From the IMG/VR virus record IMGVR_UViG_3300045588_000058, positions 1 through 57,624 of that record: 57,624 nt of DNA; one strand, given 5' to 3'. Made by a program: the position numbers and the translations under genes. This document shows positions 44,631 through 53,979 of the stretch, piece after piece (position 1 is the stretch's first letter; each line of letters starts with the position of its first letter). A model generated the notes under the pieces. It ran no database searches, had not been told where the DNA came from, and worked only from the letters and a program-made list of their open reading frames with translations. Source of the stretch: a virus.

Positions 44631-44850
44631 AGAGTGGTTCCACCGAAGGAACCTGAACCTGGATACTATCCATTTCAAACACTCTGACACTTAGTTACGT
44701 TGCTATGCAAGAGGCTTGACTAAGTATTTTTTAAAGCTGTCCAAACTAAATCCTGCTTTCGCTGTCTAGATTTTATTCTGCTTTAGGATTGAGATCAACC
44801 CCCTCTAGGAGGGAGAGGAGGTGAGGGGATCTTTCTCAGAAAAATGAGTT
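44631..44850 (-). ncRNA. Candidate structured RNA between capsid gene and tRNA-Met
   Basis: This stretch carries no gene but several complementary segments. They are AGAGTG/CACTCT (44631-44636, 44680-44685) enclosing GGTTCC/GGAACC and GGAT/ATCC; ACTTAGT/ACTAAGT (44689-44695, 44719-44725) enclosing TTGC/GCAA; AATCCT/AGGATT (44749-44754, 44785-44790); CCCCTC/GAGGGG (44800-44805, 44823-44828); and CTCA/TGAG (44835-44838, 44845-44848). It is visibly richer in G and C than the flanks. Read-through from the capsid gene would produce it joined to the tRNA, 7 bases away, so tRNA processing could release its 3-prime end. I know no family that it matches. The transcribed strand is assumed from the neighbouring genes. 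Confidence 0.55.
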
Positions 44851-44915
44851 ACTCTGGTACGCCTACAACTAGTAAAAAGTAATTATTCTTCTTGGCGTAG
44901 TAACTACTGTTATTA

Positions 44916-46490
44916 TTAGAATTGTGGCATTTCCTCAATCAACACAGTTCTAGACAAATCTTCAATAAATACATCACATCTGTCTTTCATCCAGATTTCG
45001 TATCCTGGGAATTTGTTAGCACTTGACATACCTTGAGATTTTGCAAATCCTAAGTGATGACGAGTTCCATCAATATAACCCCAAGTCATAGAAGGAGCAC
45101 CTTTCATACGTACTTCTCTAATGTTATTCACCATACTACCATCACCCATTGGAGAAACATCAAACACCATAAATACAGGAGTAGATTTTTTGTTTTGTCC
45201 AAATTCTAGGTTAGATTGTGGTAAATCCAATTCTTTCAAGTGAATAAGTTCAACACGACCAGTCTCACGTGTAACCATTGCATCAAATGCAAAGTTGTAA
45301 GTAATGTGTTGTCCTTCACCTTGCATATATCTGTTTCCAGAATCTGCCATAAATGTAAGACCACTGTTAAGAGCATCTGTTTTCAAAGCTTGTTGGAATA
45401 CATCAAATCCAGCTTCGTTAGTATACATTTTAACACGTCTGTCTTTTACATCCACTCTTCTGTAGAACAAATCTCCAAAAACTGAACGAATCAAGTTAGC
45501 AGAAAATTCTCCACGGTTATATTGTACCAAGTTACCGTTGTTACGCATTCTGTGATAAACACCAGCAGATGTACGTTTAACTTCTTGTTTAGACCCACCA
45601 GATTTAACTGTACCTGGTTTAGCCCAAATCATACGTTTAACTTTAAGTTCAAGCATAGATTTACGCATCCAGAATTCAATAAACGGTTCCCATTTAACAT
45701 CATTACGAGTAAGTGGTAATTGGTTACGTCTTTGTGGAGCATATACCAAAATATCAAGAGGTTTACCTGAAGCATCTCTCATCATTTTATCATCAGCCCA
45801 TTCAGTGATTTTGTGCTCATAACCATATGCAGAACCCAAAGATTCAAACATTGTGATTTGCTCACCCAATCTTGGAAGACCCAATAAATCTTGATCGAAT
45901 TCTCCAATTGCAGCATCAACTAATTCTAGTTCAATACCATGTTGTAAAAACAAAGGATTAACAAAGTCAACAGTTGGGTTATCAGTTACAAGTGTAAATG
46001 AATACAAATAACCTGCATTCCATGGCAATGGATCTTTGATCACGTAGAAACGTGGACCATATTGACGTGTACCTACAGAAATGATAGCATTTTTAGAAAA
46101 TTCATTAGTATCCAATACTAATTGAAATTCTTGACCATCAATACCAACTTTACCAGAACCAGTAATACCTTCAATGATATCTGTAGTAGAGCTAGGAACA
46201 TCAATAATTTTTGGGAATTTGTAAGGAACTGCTACTTGCCATTTCCATGCATCACTATTATTATCTATGTAATAAGGTGTGCTTTTGTTGATCATGTCTA
46301 AGAAGTCATTACTGTACAACGAGCTCTGGGTATAAAGACTGATGATTTTTTTATCATAGTCCGCAGGCTCAGTAGAGTGAAAACTCTCTAAGTGATTTGA
46401 GTCTGTAAGTTTACCTACAGCACGTTTGTCCATAGACGCTACTCGTGCATAAGTAAAACCAGTTAACCCAGGGATTGTTTGAATACTCAT
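44916..46490 (-). CDS. Major capsid protein
   Basis: The 524-aa protein has the expected length and position (directly after a scaffold-like gene and portal) for the HK97-fold major capsid protein of crAss-like phages. Its sequence is mixed alpha/beta without enzyme motifs. Stretches such as GTRQYGPRFYVIKDP and PVFMVFDVSPMGDG suit the fold. Codon use is richer in C and G at third positions than in neighbouring genes, as expected for the most abundant protein. The start MSIQTIPGLTGFTYARVAS has an A/T-rich leader without Shine-Dalgarno, usual for Bacteroidota. It is followed by the structured RNA and the tRNA. Confidence 0.85.
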   Translation of the reverse strand: MSIQTIPGLTGFTYARVASMDKRAVGKLTDSNHLESFHSTEPADYDKKIISLYTQSSLYSNDFLDMINKSTPYYIDNNSDAWKWQVAVPYKFPKIIDVPSSTTDIIEGITGSGKVGIDGQEFQLVLDTNEFSKNAIISVGTRQYGPRFYVIKDPLPWNAGYLYSFTLVTDNPTVDFVNPLFLQHGIELELVDAAIGEFDQDLLGLPRLGEQITMFESLGSAYGYEHKITEWADDKMMRDASGKPLDILVYAPQRRNQLPLTRNDVKWEPFIEFWMRKSMLELKVKRMIWAKPGTVKSGGSKQEVKRTSAGVYHRMRNNGNLVQYNRGEFSANLIRSVFGDLFYRRVDVKDRRVKMYTNEAGFDVFQQALKTDALNSGLTFMADSGNRYMQGEGQHITYNFAFDAMVTRETGRVELIHLKELDLPQSNLEFGQNKKSTPVFMVFDVSPMGDGSMVNNIREVRMKGAPSMTWGYIDGTRHHLGFAKSQGMSSANKFPGYEIWMKDRCDVFIEDLSRTVLIEEMPQF

Positions 46491-46519
46491 TTTATTTAAA
46501 TTTATTAATTATTAATTTG

Positions 46520-47776
46520 TTATGAAAACCATGATTTAGGGTGAGCACCTGCTTGTGAACCACCAGATATTTTAGCTTTAGTGACTTGTCTTGCAACTTC
46601 TCCAAACAGTTCGTTAGATTTTTTTGTAACGCCTGTTCTTTGTATAGTGGATAATGTTGGATCTTTTTCTAACATTTTTAAAAGAAGTCCCACTTTTACT
46701 TTCATTGCGTGATTCTCAGGTCTTTTCATATCCAAGATAGCACGATCAAAATCAGTTAAGGTTTCTCCTGTTGGAGTTTTCCACTTATCTACTAATAAGA
46801 AGTCTTGTAGTTCATTAGCTAATTTTGGATTGATGGGAATACCGTCAAACTCTTTTGCTTTCACCTTATCATTTAAGATGGTTTGTACATTATTTATGTA
46901 CTGATTTCTGATTTGAGCTTTTTGTTGTAGCTCAGCTGCAGATTTATTTTCTAATTCTTGTAATTTAGATGCTTCATTTTTAACTAACACTTTGTGATGT
47001 TTTGTTGCAACGCTTTCTAAATCACCATAATTTTTAAGTCTTTCAATTTCTGTCTCAACATCTTCAGGATCAAATCCTTGGTTTGTTAAAGCTTGCTTCA
47101 TTATTCTTTCTTGATTATTTTCATCAGAAAGATCCATTTCAGCAAATCCTACTACATTATTATATGTAGTGAAATAGTCTTTAGGATTAACTCCTTTTAC
47201 AAATATGGCATCAAATGCTTCTTGATAGTCTTCTCCAAACTGTCCAATAAAATTTTGTACTATTTCACTAGCACCTTTTTTCTTTTCATTGTTGAATCTT
47301 TCTAAGAATTCTTCAGCTGTAGATACAGGTTCTTGTTCATCATCATCAGATGTAAATACACCTAATTTATAAAGATCATTTGCAAGTGCAGTAAACTGTG
47401 TAGTCTCTGGTGCATCATCATCTTCTGAATTGTCATTATCAACACTTGCAGATTTTGCAGTTTTTAATACTGGTGCATCATCTTCTTCATCATCAGGATT
47501 ATCACTTAAGAAATCCGAAATCATTGATTGTCCTTCTAATTTTTCCTCATCTGTTTTACCATCAACACTTTTTGGGGGAACAATGTCCTTACCTTTAGGG
47601 ATTGCTGGTGCAACTGGTGCAGCAGGAGCTTCTGCATCTTTAATAATAGCAGTAACATCTTCTGGATTAGAAGTTGATGTTTCAGGAGAAAATAAATCAT
47701 TTAATAATTCTTGATTTCCCATTCCCATTTCCATAGTATCCTGGATACTAAAGTTTGTATCTAATTCGTTAGCCAT
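46520..47776 (-). CDS. Probable capsid scaffolding protein
   Basis: The 418-aa protein lies between portal and major capsid genes, the usual place for scaffold. The N-terminal 150 residues are acidic and disordered, with Pro/Ala stretches (APAAPVAPAIPKG) and Asp/Glu runs (DNPDDEEDDAP, NSEDDDAPE). The centre is a long coiled-coil-like helix (KNEASKLQELENKSAAELQQ). The C-terminus is basic and ends HPKSWFS, as scaffolds often contact the shell through a short basic end. No protease motif is visible. Confidence 0.75.
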   Translation of the reverse strand: MANELDTNFSIQDTMEMGMGNQELLNDLFSPETSTSNPEDVTAIIKDAEAPAAPVAPAIPKGKDIVPPKSVDGKTDEEKLEGQSMISDFLSDNPDDEEDDAPVLKTAKSASVDNDNSEDDDAPETTQFTALANDLYKLGVFTSDDDEQEPVSTAEEFLERFNNEKKKGASEIVQNFIGQFGEDYQEAFDAIFVKGVNPKDYFTTYNNVVGFAEMDLSDENNQERIMKQALTNQGFDPEDVETEIERLKNYGDLESVATKHHKVLVKNEASKLQELENKSAAELQQKAQIRNQYINNVQTILNDKVKAKEFDGIPINPKLANELQDFLLVDKWKTPTGETLTDFDRAILDMKRPENHAMKVKVGLLLKMLEKDPTLSTIQRTGVTKKSNELFGEVARQVTKAKISGGSQAGAHPKSWFS

Positions 47777-47919
47777 ATGTAGTTGTATTTTTGTTTGGTT
47801 TATTTAGTGTAAATGTATAATAAGAGTTTATAATATCAAAGCATTATGAATCAATGTAGTCCAATTTTGTTGATAATATAGCATTAAAATTTTTATCTCC
47901 CCCGAAGAGGAGAAGTTTT
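47777..47919. other. Spacer between portal and scaffold genes
   Basis: This 143-base gap holds the portal terminator at its right side and an A/T-rich leader for the scaffold gene. The best promoter-like sequence is ATGCTTTG on the minus strand (47844-47837), which departs from TAnnTTTG at the first two positions and has no TTTG at the proper spacing. A phage-specific promoter, read by the phage polymerase, could lie here but I cannot recognise it. Confidence 0.4.
47896..47913 (-). terminator. UUCG-capped hairpin after the portal gene
   Basis: Read leftward, TCTCCTC and GGGGAGA form a 7-bp stem (one G-U pair) closed by a TTCG tetraloop, followed by TAAAAATTTT. It begins 6 bases after the portal stop codon. 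A partial terminator or RNA-stability element that separates portal expression from scaffold/capsid expression is likely. Confidence 0.7.
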
Positions 47920-50505
47920 TTAACCTTTTTTGTTATTACGTCCCTTAGCATTTTCTTTTGCAATTTGTAAATCATTAACCATATTCTCTCTTTGCACTGC
48001 TAATTTTTCTTTTTCTATAGACATTTTATCATTAGCTTGTTTATTCTTAGATTGAATATCAGCCATCTTTATTCCATAATCTTTATTAGCTTTATTTTCA
48101 GCTTGTGTTAACTTGCTCATCTCTAATACATCAGGGATAGCATTAGCATTTACATCTTCACTTTCAACATTACCAAATCCTGTAGCTTGAATAATAGCAA
48201 TTTTTTCTTTAGACAATCTATCAAGTTCTTTTTGATAATTTTCATTTGCTTGTTGCTCTTGTGCCATTTGCATAGCTTGTTGCAACTGAGCTTGAGATTG
48301 TTCTTGTTGTTGTTGAAGTTTTTGTTGTTCAAGTTGTTGAACTTGTTGTTGTTGAGCAATTTGATTATCTCTAAGGTCTTTAAATGTTTTTTTCATTTCT
48401 CTCATAGACTTAGTAGAATACAATTCTATTACATCATAAAGCGTACCACCATTTTGTATAATAGCTTGAGATAATTGTCTAAGTTCATTAAACATTTGTG
48501 TATCTTCTGGTCTATTAGTAAGGAACACTTTTAAATCACGGAATGAAAGATCAGTACCATTTACTTGTACAAATGCTGATTCTCCCTCAGATGTAATATA
48601 AGATAGTGTAGATTGTGGTTTTGATGATTCTACATAAAGTGCAGCATCTATAATACTTTGATATAATTGTCCAAGCACATATTCATGAGCTACAAAAAGA
48701 GGCTCTGTTTGCGAATAACTTTGTTGCATGGCAGTATTTGTCCCTGTAGCACTTTCAGAGGCAGAAACAGAGCCCATACGTTGTTTAGACATACCTACAA
48801 GTTCCCAACACTCTTGTTTCATTTGTTGTGCAAGAGTATATCTTGACTGTATCTCTTGTGTACGTGTAAGATCAAGAGCTGTAAATTGATTAAATGAACT
48901 TGGAGATTTTAAATTCTCTGGGCTATCATCAATAAATACTACTCCTCTGTTACGTGCTTCCATTTCCCATATATCAAGAGCATCTTGTGCATCTCCATCT
49001 TTAGGTATAGGAATATGTCTTAATGACATTAGTTGTACTTTACCAACTTCTTTTTCAAGTAGTTTATATAATTGGTTCATACACACATTATATATCACTT
49101 GGAAAGGTTTCATTAAATCAACAAGTGACTTTGCCTCTGTATTCTTAACCTCATATGTTGTTCCTATAATAGGACAATAGTTTAATAATTTAAATGGTTT
49201 AATATGATAGATGTCTGGACCAATTTTTGTTCCTTGATACCATTGGTTAATCCATCCCCATTCTAATGATTGTTGTGTAGGAATTGTTTTTGATTTATAT
49301 GATTCATCAACAAGCATTGATTGCTCATTACCCATTTCATCTATATAAATCAATTTTCCAATTTTCTTTTTAGATATCCAGTAACTACGTACAACAACAT
49401 ACTTATATCCAAATGAACTAACGTTATTGGTAAGACCTAAGAAATCTTTAAGTCCATCGTTGTTTTCTTTCATTTCTGATTCAATCATCATTCTTGTTTG
49501 TAGAACAAGAGGGTCAAATGTATCATAGTTTACAGAATCAATACCTTCTGGTGCATTAGGATTTCCAAGATTGGATTCACGTACATTAATCAATCCATAA
49601 TCTTGTAAGGATGATCTAAGGTGATCTATTTCTTCTTTAGAAAGATCTGGTATAGATTCAATAATTTCAGATAGTTCCATAACTTGCACAGTACCAGCAG
49701 CATATGCTCCTTGTGCTCTACCTGTAGGATCTGATATATATTTTCTATCTGGTGTAGATAAAAACCAAGTGTTTTTTGGATTAGCCACTTCAACATTAAA
49801 TCCAAGTTTACTATTGTCTTCATATATGTGATAGAATTCTCTAGCTGATACTAACATATCTCTAAATGCATCTTCACTCTTTTCTTTAATATTGAATTCA
49901 GCTTTCTGACAAGTAAGAACATGATTAGCCCATTTCTCAGCAACAGATGTATAACTATCTAACTGATCCTTAACTTGTTCCATTGTCATTTGTTCTAATT
50001 GCTCAGGATCAATTTCTTCCCCTTGCATTGCTGCTTTAGCTGTAAGTTGTTGTTTTACTTGACTAATAACATATTGCTGAAGAGTGTCTGTTTTAAATTG
50101 AAGTTCTTCTGCTTGGCTATCATCATCAAAAGCTTTTACTCTAAATGAATCTGGACGTTTGCTTATTTCTCCTACTAACTCATTAATAGGGGTGGTAATA
50201 ATTGAATACATTTTTACATAAGCAGGCAAATCAAGATCAGCTGTAAGAACATCTGTAAAACTTTTTACTTCTGGTTCTTGATAGAAATCTTCCATACGAA
50301 GGATTCCTTTCATAAGATCATAATTTTTTACAAATGTGTCTCTATTTTTTACGTATTCAGCATAAGCTTTATTAGAAAAATAATCCATGGTGTTTTTAAT
50401 CCAGCTCTCATCTTCCTTTTCCTTTTCTGTTTTGAACTGATCAGGAAAAATGTTTAAGTATGCATATCGTATTGTAGCATCTTTTGTATATCTAATTATT
50501 GCCAT
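47920..50505 (-). CDS. Portal protein
   Basis: The 861-aa protein directly follows terminase (one base gap) and precedes scaffold and capsid genes. It has the features of crAss-like portals: a long alpha/beta body with LKDFLGLTNNVSSFGYKYVV and KPFKLLNYCPIIGTTYEV, a helical stem region, and a C-terminal part of about 150 residues very rich in Gln and predicted coiled coil (about 710-770). The C-terminus is basic (NAKGRNNKKG). It would form the dodecameric channel at one vertex, to which terminase docks and through which cargo proteins and DNA leave. Confidence 0.85.
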   Translation of the reverse strand: MAIIRYTKDATIRYAYLNIFPDQFKTEKEKEDESWIKNTMDYFSNKAYAEYVKNRDTFVKNYDLMKGILRMEDFYQEPEVKSFTDVLTADLDLPAYVKMYSIITTPINELVGEISKRPDSFRVKAFDDDSQAEELQFKTDTLQQYVISQVKQQLTAKAAMQGEEIDPEQLEQMTMEQVKDQLDSYTSVAEKWANHVLTCQKAEFNIKEKSEDAFRDMLVSAREFYHIYEDNSKLGFNVEVANPKNTWFLSTPDRKYISDPTGRAQGAYAAGTVQVMELSEIIESIPDLSKEEIDHLRSSLQDYGLINVRESNLGNPNAPEGIDSVNYDTFDPLVLQTRMMIESEMKENNDGLKDFLGLTNNVSSFGYKYVVVRSYWISKKKIGKLIYIDEMGNEQSMLVDESYKSKTIPTQQSLEWGWINQWYQGTKIGPDIYHIKPFKLLNYCPIIGTTYEVKNTEAKSLVDLMKPFQVIYNVCMNQLYKLLEKEVGKVQLMSLRHIPIPKDGDAQDALDIWEMEARNRGVVFIDDSPENLKSPSSFNQFTALDLTRTQEIQSRYTLAQQMKQECWELVGMSKQRMGSVSASESATGTNTAMQQSYSQTEPLFVAHEYVLGQLYQSIIDAALYVESSKPQSTLSYITSEGESAFVQVNGTDLSFRDLKVFLTNRPEDTQMFNELRQLSQAIIQNGGTLYDVIELYSTKSMREMKKTFKDLRDNQIAQQQQVQQLEQQKLQQQQEQSQAQLQQAMQMAQEQQANENYQKELDRLSKEKIAIIQATGFGNVESEDVNANAIPDVLEMSKLTQAENKANKDYGIKMADIQSKNKQANDKMSIEKEKLAVQRENMVNDLQIAKENAKGRNNKKG

Positions 50506-50506
50506 G

Positions 50507-52531
50507 TTATCTAAATATTTTATTTTTTGGTGTGTTAAACATTGATCTGCTTTCTGTAAACAGAGTATTCTTTTTGTTCTTCTTGAACATTGATTGTATT
50601 CTTACATCTTGTTCTCCTCCTATTTTTCCCATAATGGGATCTAGTTTCATTGCTAAAGCTATTGCAAGCTCTGCAGCAATAATTCTATCAAAGTTACCTG
50701 ATTCATTATATTGAATCATTTCCTCAAGTAGAACAGGATCAAATATCTTAGCCATACCTTTTATCTCAGACTTGATGTTACCATCATCATCTTTTTCTGT
50801 ATGTATCACTTCTTCTGTATATTTCTTAAGACATCCATGTAAGAAGTCTCTAATCTTTTCAGAAGATCTATGTATTCCGTAATCCCTTCTAACTGTGGTG
50901 TTTGGAACTATTTCTTTTAACCAATCTGGTTGTCTCTCTAAATAATGTGCATCTCCTTTAGCTATCATGTAGTCAATAAAGCTGATCTCATCATTCTCAC
51001 ATAAAGCTCTAGCGTTGTAATACTTGATAAGGTAACGAGCTTGTTCTTCCCATGTTTCTTTTTTCTCTGGTCTAGCACAATAACTAGCAACAAACATATC
51101 TTGATACTTTTCTCCAGATATAGCATGCATACGTTTGTATATATATACAGACCCTAATGAACTTGAATATGCAGACTTACCTTGTCTATAAGGGTCAATC
51201 CCTGCTACGTATAATCCATATGGAGGAGCTTCAATTGGAAACTCATATATCACTATAGGAGCTTCTTTGTTATCTGTATTCTTTAATGGAAAATTTGATA
51301 TAGGCATTTTATCTGTAAACTCATGTTTTACACCATCACCATCATCATAAAGTACAACAGGAGTTCCTGTTCTCTCTTGTGATAACAATCTACTCTTCTG
51401 TCTTTTAGAAGCTTCTATATCAAATATGTTTGTATCTTCATTTAAGAATATATCATCTACCTCTTGTGGGTAATACATCTTCTCTTTTAAATAAGCTAGT
51501 CTATCACCAGCTTTCTTTAATCTGTCAAGGTTATCATTTGTAATCTTATCTGCTTTCTTTTCATTAGATACTAACATCTTTACATTATGCAGTTCTGATT
51601 TTGCTGGTTGATCAAGATAGGCTCCAAGTGTAGAATCTTCTTTAGCTTCCATTCTATACTTATGTGAGATAAATAGTCCATGGATTCTTTGATCATCTTT
51701 TGCACTATTATATTCTAGGAAGTTAAAGTTTTGAACATCAAACATTAAACTTTTTGCATCCATGAAGTTCTGCATATCCCCACCTGTACCTGTAAGGATA
51801 GGGCTACATCCCCATCCAAATGGTGTTGTAAAACCTGGTGTAGCAGCTTGTAATCCTCGTAAAAAGTTACCCTTACCTATCTCATCAATAATAAGCCTTC
51901 TAGGTTTTGTACCTGCAATAGCTTCTTCATTGTTACCACCATCTAAGTTACGAATAAGGATCTGAGAAAAGGGGATTCTCTCTCCTGCTTTTGTCTTGAT
52001 CCCTAATGTAACTTGGTTTTTCCAATTGTCTTCTACCCTCTGCCATCTCCAGGCTTCTGGTAAGAAGTTTAATCCTTTGTCAATCTTATCTGTAATAAGC
52101 TTTATATCGGGAGCATTCAATCCTGCTATAATGTTTTGGGAGTTCTCATCAAACGTTGCCCCATGACCTATATAACTACTCTCAATTACTGACTTAGCTA
52201 AACGACGAATGCCTAGTATCACTAGACCTTTTTTCTCGTTGTGTGCTCTATCTATTTCATTTGTGATTATCCATTCATTATCACGTAGATAAGGATTAGC
52301 ATATTTTTGTGATATTCTTCCTCGTTCATCTATCATATCAACTTCTGTATTCCAAAAGTTTAAATGCCAATATAGAAAAGGGTTAATATATACTCCTCCC
52401 ATTGTACAACCATCAATACATAGTTGTTTATGAAAAGCATAAAATGCTTTATACTCTTCTGAGTCTTTTGATGGAATTCTTTTTTGATTGATAAACCATT
52501 CATTGTAATCAATGCTTTGTAAACCATCCAT
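50507..52531 (-). CDS. Terminase large subunit
   Basis: The 674-aa protein has the two terminase domains. The ATPase has a Walker-A-like GIRRLAKS (residues 107-114, with the GxRRxxKS form seen in terminases) and Walker B LIIDE with D216-E217. The RNase-H-like nuclease has D446 in AGIDPYRQG, E512 in LCENDEISF and a C-terminal acidic patch within FDRIIAAEL. It packages DNA into the procapsid and cuts it. Its start overlaps the stop of the preceding 110-aa gene and its stop is one base from the portal start, so the packaging genes are translated together. Confidence 0.95.
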   Translation of the reverse strand: MDGLQSIDYNEWFINQKRIPSKDSEEYKAFYAFHKQLCIDGCTMGGVYINPFLYWHLNFWNTEVDMIDERGRISQKYANPYLRDNEWIITNEIDRAHNEKKGLVILGIRRLAKSVIESSYIGHGATFDENSQNIIAGLNAPDIKLITDKIDKGLNFLPEAWRWQRVEDNWKNQVTLGIKTKAGERIPFSQILIRNLDGGNNEEAIAGTKPRRLIIDEIGKGNFLRGLQAATPGFTTPFGWGCSPILTGTGGDMQNFMDAKSLMFDVQNFNFLEYNSAKDDQRIHGLFISHKYRMEAKEDSTLGAYLDQPAKSELHNVKMLVSNEKKADKITNDNLDRLKKAGDRLAYLKEKMYYPQEVDDIFLNEDTNIFDIEASKRQKSRLLSQERTGTPVVLYDDGDGVKHEFTDKMPISNFPLKNTDNKEAPIVIYEFPIEAPPYGLYVAGIDPYRQGKSAYSSSLGSVYIYKRMHAISGEKYQDMFVASYCARPEKKETWEEQARYLIKYYNARALCENDEISFIDYMIAKGDAHYLERQPDWLKEIVPNTTVRRDYGIHRSSEKIRDFLHGCLKKYTEEVIHTEKDDDGNIKSEIKGMAKIFDPVLLEEMIQYNESGNFDRIIAAELAIALAMKLDPIMGKIGGEQDVRIQSMFKKNKKNTLFTESRSMFNTPKNKIFR

Positions 52532-52863
52532 TATTTTCTACCCTTTAAGAAATCTTCTGCCATAGATCCAAGCTCAACACCACCTCTTACAGGCACCACT
52601 TTTGCTTCTTCTTTTTCTCTAAGCTTTTCAACTTGTTCAAGAAGAGCTAAATAGTTCTTCATTGTTTCTTGTACAAACTTACCCTGAGCTTCAATACTTG
52701 CAATCACCATAGGCATAGCACCACCAGCTTTGGTTTCTTTCCATTTTATTCTATCCTCTAATGTATGTAAGGGATTAGCATCAACGTATTGTTTCCAGCT
52801 TGATAATTGTTCTTCAGCCCAATCCAGTTCTGCTGTTATGTATGTAGTTTTCTTTACTGCCAT
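52531..52863 (-). CDS. Small helical protein upstream of terminase (possible small subunit)
   Basis: A 110-aa protein, nearly all helix, with a Trp-containing start (AELDWAEEQLSSWKQYVDAN), a coiled-coil centre (LLEQVEKLREKEEAKV) and a basic end FLKGRK. The last base of its stop region overlaps the terminase start, indicating translational coupling. Size, helix content and position would fit a terminase small subunit, but no DNA-binding motif is recognised and crAss-like small subunits are poorly defined. The function is therefore a suggestion. Confidence 0.5.
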   Translation of the reverse strand: MAVKKTTYITAELDWAEEQLSSWKQYVDANPLHTLEDRIKWKETKAGGAMPMVIASIEAQGKFVQETMKNYLALLEQVEKLREKEEAKVVPVRGGVELGSMAEDFLKGRK

Positions 52864-52874
52864 TTTGTAGTTAT

Positions 52875-53147
52875 TTAATCTTCCTCCTCTTCAAATAATG
52901 TTCTTTCCAAATTCATACCATCTTTTATAATAGCATCTATTTCTTCCTCATCTATATGATTGACATCCATTTCTAGTTCTGTTTCATACTTTTTTAACAA
53001 TGTAAAAAGTTCTTTATCAGAAACTCCCCATAAATCAGAAGCATCTACTGCTGTTGATATATGTCTTCCCATATTGTATGTAGGATGGGCTTTATGTAAA
53101 TGTTCTAGGATTTGTATAATTTGCCGATAGTGATTTAATCTTTTCAT
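52875..53147 (-). CDS. Hypothetical acidic protein, 90 aa
   Basis: A 90-aa protein with a basic start (MKRLNHYRQIIQILEHLHKA) and a very acidic C-terminus (HIDEEEIDAIIKDGMNLERT, then EEEED). It has no known domain. It lies in the tight run of small genes before terminase, 5 bases after the 72-aa gene and 11 bases before the 110-aa gene. The acidic tail could mimic DNA or bind a basic partner, but this is a guess. Confidence 0.5.
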   Translation of the reverse strand: MKRLNHYRQIIQILEHLHKAHPTYNMGRHISTAVDASDLWGVSDKELFTLLKKYETELEMDVNHIDEEEIDAIIKDGMNLERTLFEEEED

Positions 53148-53152
53148 TTGTG

Positions 53153-53371
53153 TTATATTAAATCATTTATATCTCCTTCAAATATACTTCTTTCTGTTGC
53201 ATCATCTTCTTCTTCATTATAAAACATATATTCTTCTTTAATAGTTATGTGTATAATGTCTCTGTTTTTTTCATCATTCTTTCCTGATATGTCAATATAA
53301 TCTGCACCACTTTCATATAAATCTTGAAGAATTTCTATAAGGGATTCTAAAGGTATTTTACGTAGTTTCAT
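53153..53371 (-). CDS. Hypothetical acidic protein, 72 aa
   Basis: A 72-aa acidic protein with a beta-strand-rich middle (ADYIDISGKNDEKNRDIIHI) and a Glu/Asp-rich second half (YNEEEDDATERSIFEGD). The start overlaps the stop of the zinc-ribbon gene by 14 bases, which suggests coupled translation. I do not recognise a family. Confidence 0.5.
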   Translation of the reverse strand: MKLRKIPLESLIEILQDLYESGADYIDISGKNDEKNRDIIHITIKEEYMFYNEEEDDATERSIFEGDINDLI

Positions 53372-53639
53372 TATCTGTAAGTGTTTGTGCAGACATCCAT
53401 TTTCTTAATGGGCATTCACATGTTAGACATTTAGTTTTTGCAGCTAATGTACAACCACAATTTGTGCAATGTGCATCTGGTCTTATTGTTTTATAATCTT
53501 TTTTATTGGAAGAATGTTCTTCACAAGAATTACATATAGACATTCTTTCTTTTGCAACTTTAATTATATCAGTATGTAAATATTGAGAAGGCGTGAGATT
53601 GTTTTTCCATCCTTCAACTATTTGGCTAATCTTAGACAT
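53358..53639 (-). CDS. Small multi-zinc-ribbon protein
   Basis: The 93-aa protein has seven well-spaced cysteines: CNSC at about 36-39, then CTNCGC and CLTCECPLRKW near residues 58-82. CxxC pairs spaced like this form one or two zinc ribbons. The final CPLRKW is common in small phage zinc proteins. The helix before it (IIKVAKERMSICNSCEEH) may contact a partner. It overlaps both neighbours by 8-14 bases. The role is probably DNA or protein binding in packaging or gene regulation; no enzyme motif is seen. Confidence 0.65.
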   Translation of the reverse strand: MSKISQIVEGWKNNLTPSQYLHTDIIKVAKERMSICNSCEEHSSNKKDYKTIRPDAHCTNCGCTLAAKTKCLTCECPLRKWMSAQTLTDNETT

Positions 53640-53979
53640 TGACTTTTGGTTTTAAAGTTTTTATACTTGTAGCTATTATCTGTAACTTAAGTGTAACAGC
53701 ATTTTTTTTAACTTCTGTAATGTTCTCATCTAACAACATATTATTATAAGCTTTCTCAATAGCAAGTAATTTATTATATTGTGTAACAGCTTTCTTTTGA
53801 TTAAAAAAGAATTTACCAAACCCAGAAATCTCAACACTCTTATTAATATTAAGAGCATCATTAGCAGAATCAAATTGATGATTAATAACTTGATCAATAA
53901 TCTTCTCTGATATAACTAATTGAATAGACATTCTTTTAGTAATCCATTCCTTAACAGACATTGTTGCTGGTTTATTCAT
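53632..53979 (-). CDS. IHF/HU-like DNA-binding protein
   Basis: The 115-aa protein has the order of the IHF/HU fold: N-terminal helices (LVISEKIIDQVINHQFDSAN) followed by the strand-turn NKSVEISGFGKFFFNQKKAV. There GFGKF matches the conserved GFGxF of HU/IHF before the DNA-binding arm. After the arm, the C-terminus is two helices rather than the usual short one. crAss-like genomes carry an IHF-like gene near the packaging genes, which supports the call. It could bend DNA during packaging or in the virion. It overlaps the preceding gene by 8 bases. Confidence 0.75.
   Translation of the reverse strand: MNKPATMSVKEWITKRMSIQLVISEKIIDQVINHQFDSANDALNINKSVEISGFGKFFFNQKKAVTQYNKLLAIEKAYNNMLLDENITEVKKNAVTLKLQIIATSIKTLKPKVNV

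Noticed and set aside
44624-44890. Second tRNA or tmRNA in the structured region
   Set aside because: No T-loop with TTC-A and paired acceptor arms could be built, and no tmRNA tag frame was visible.
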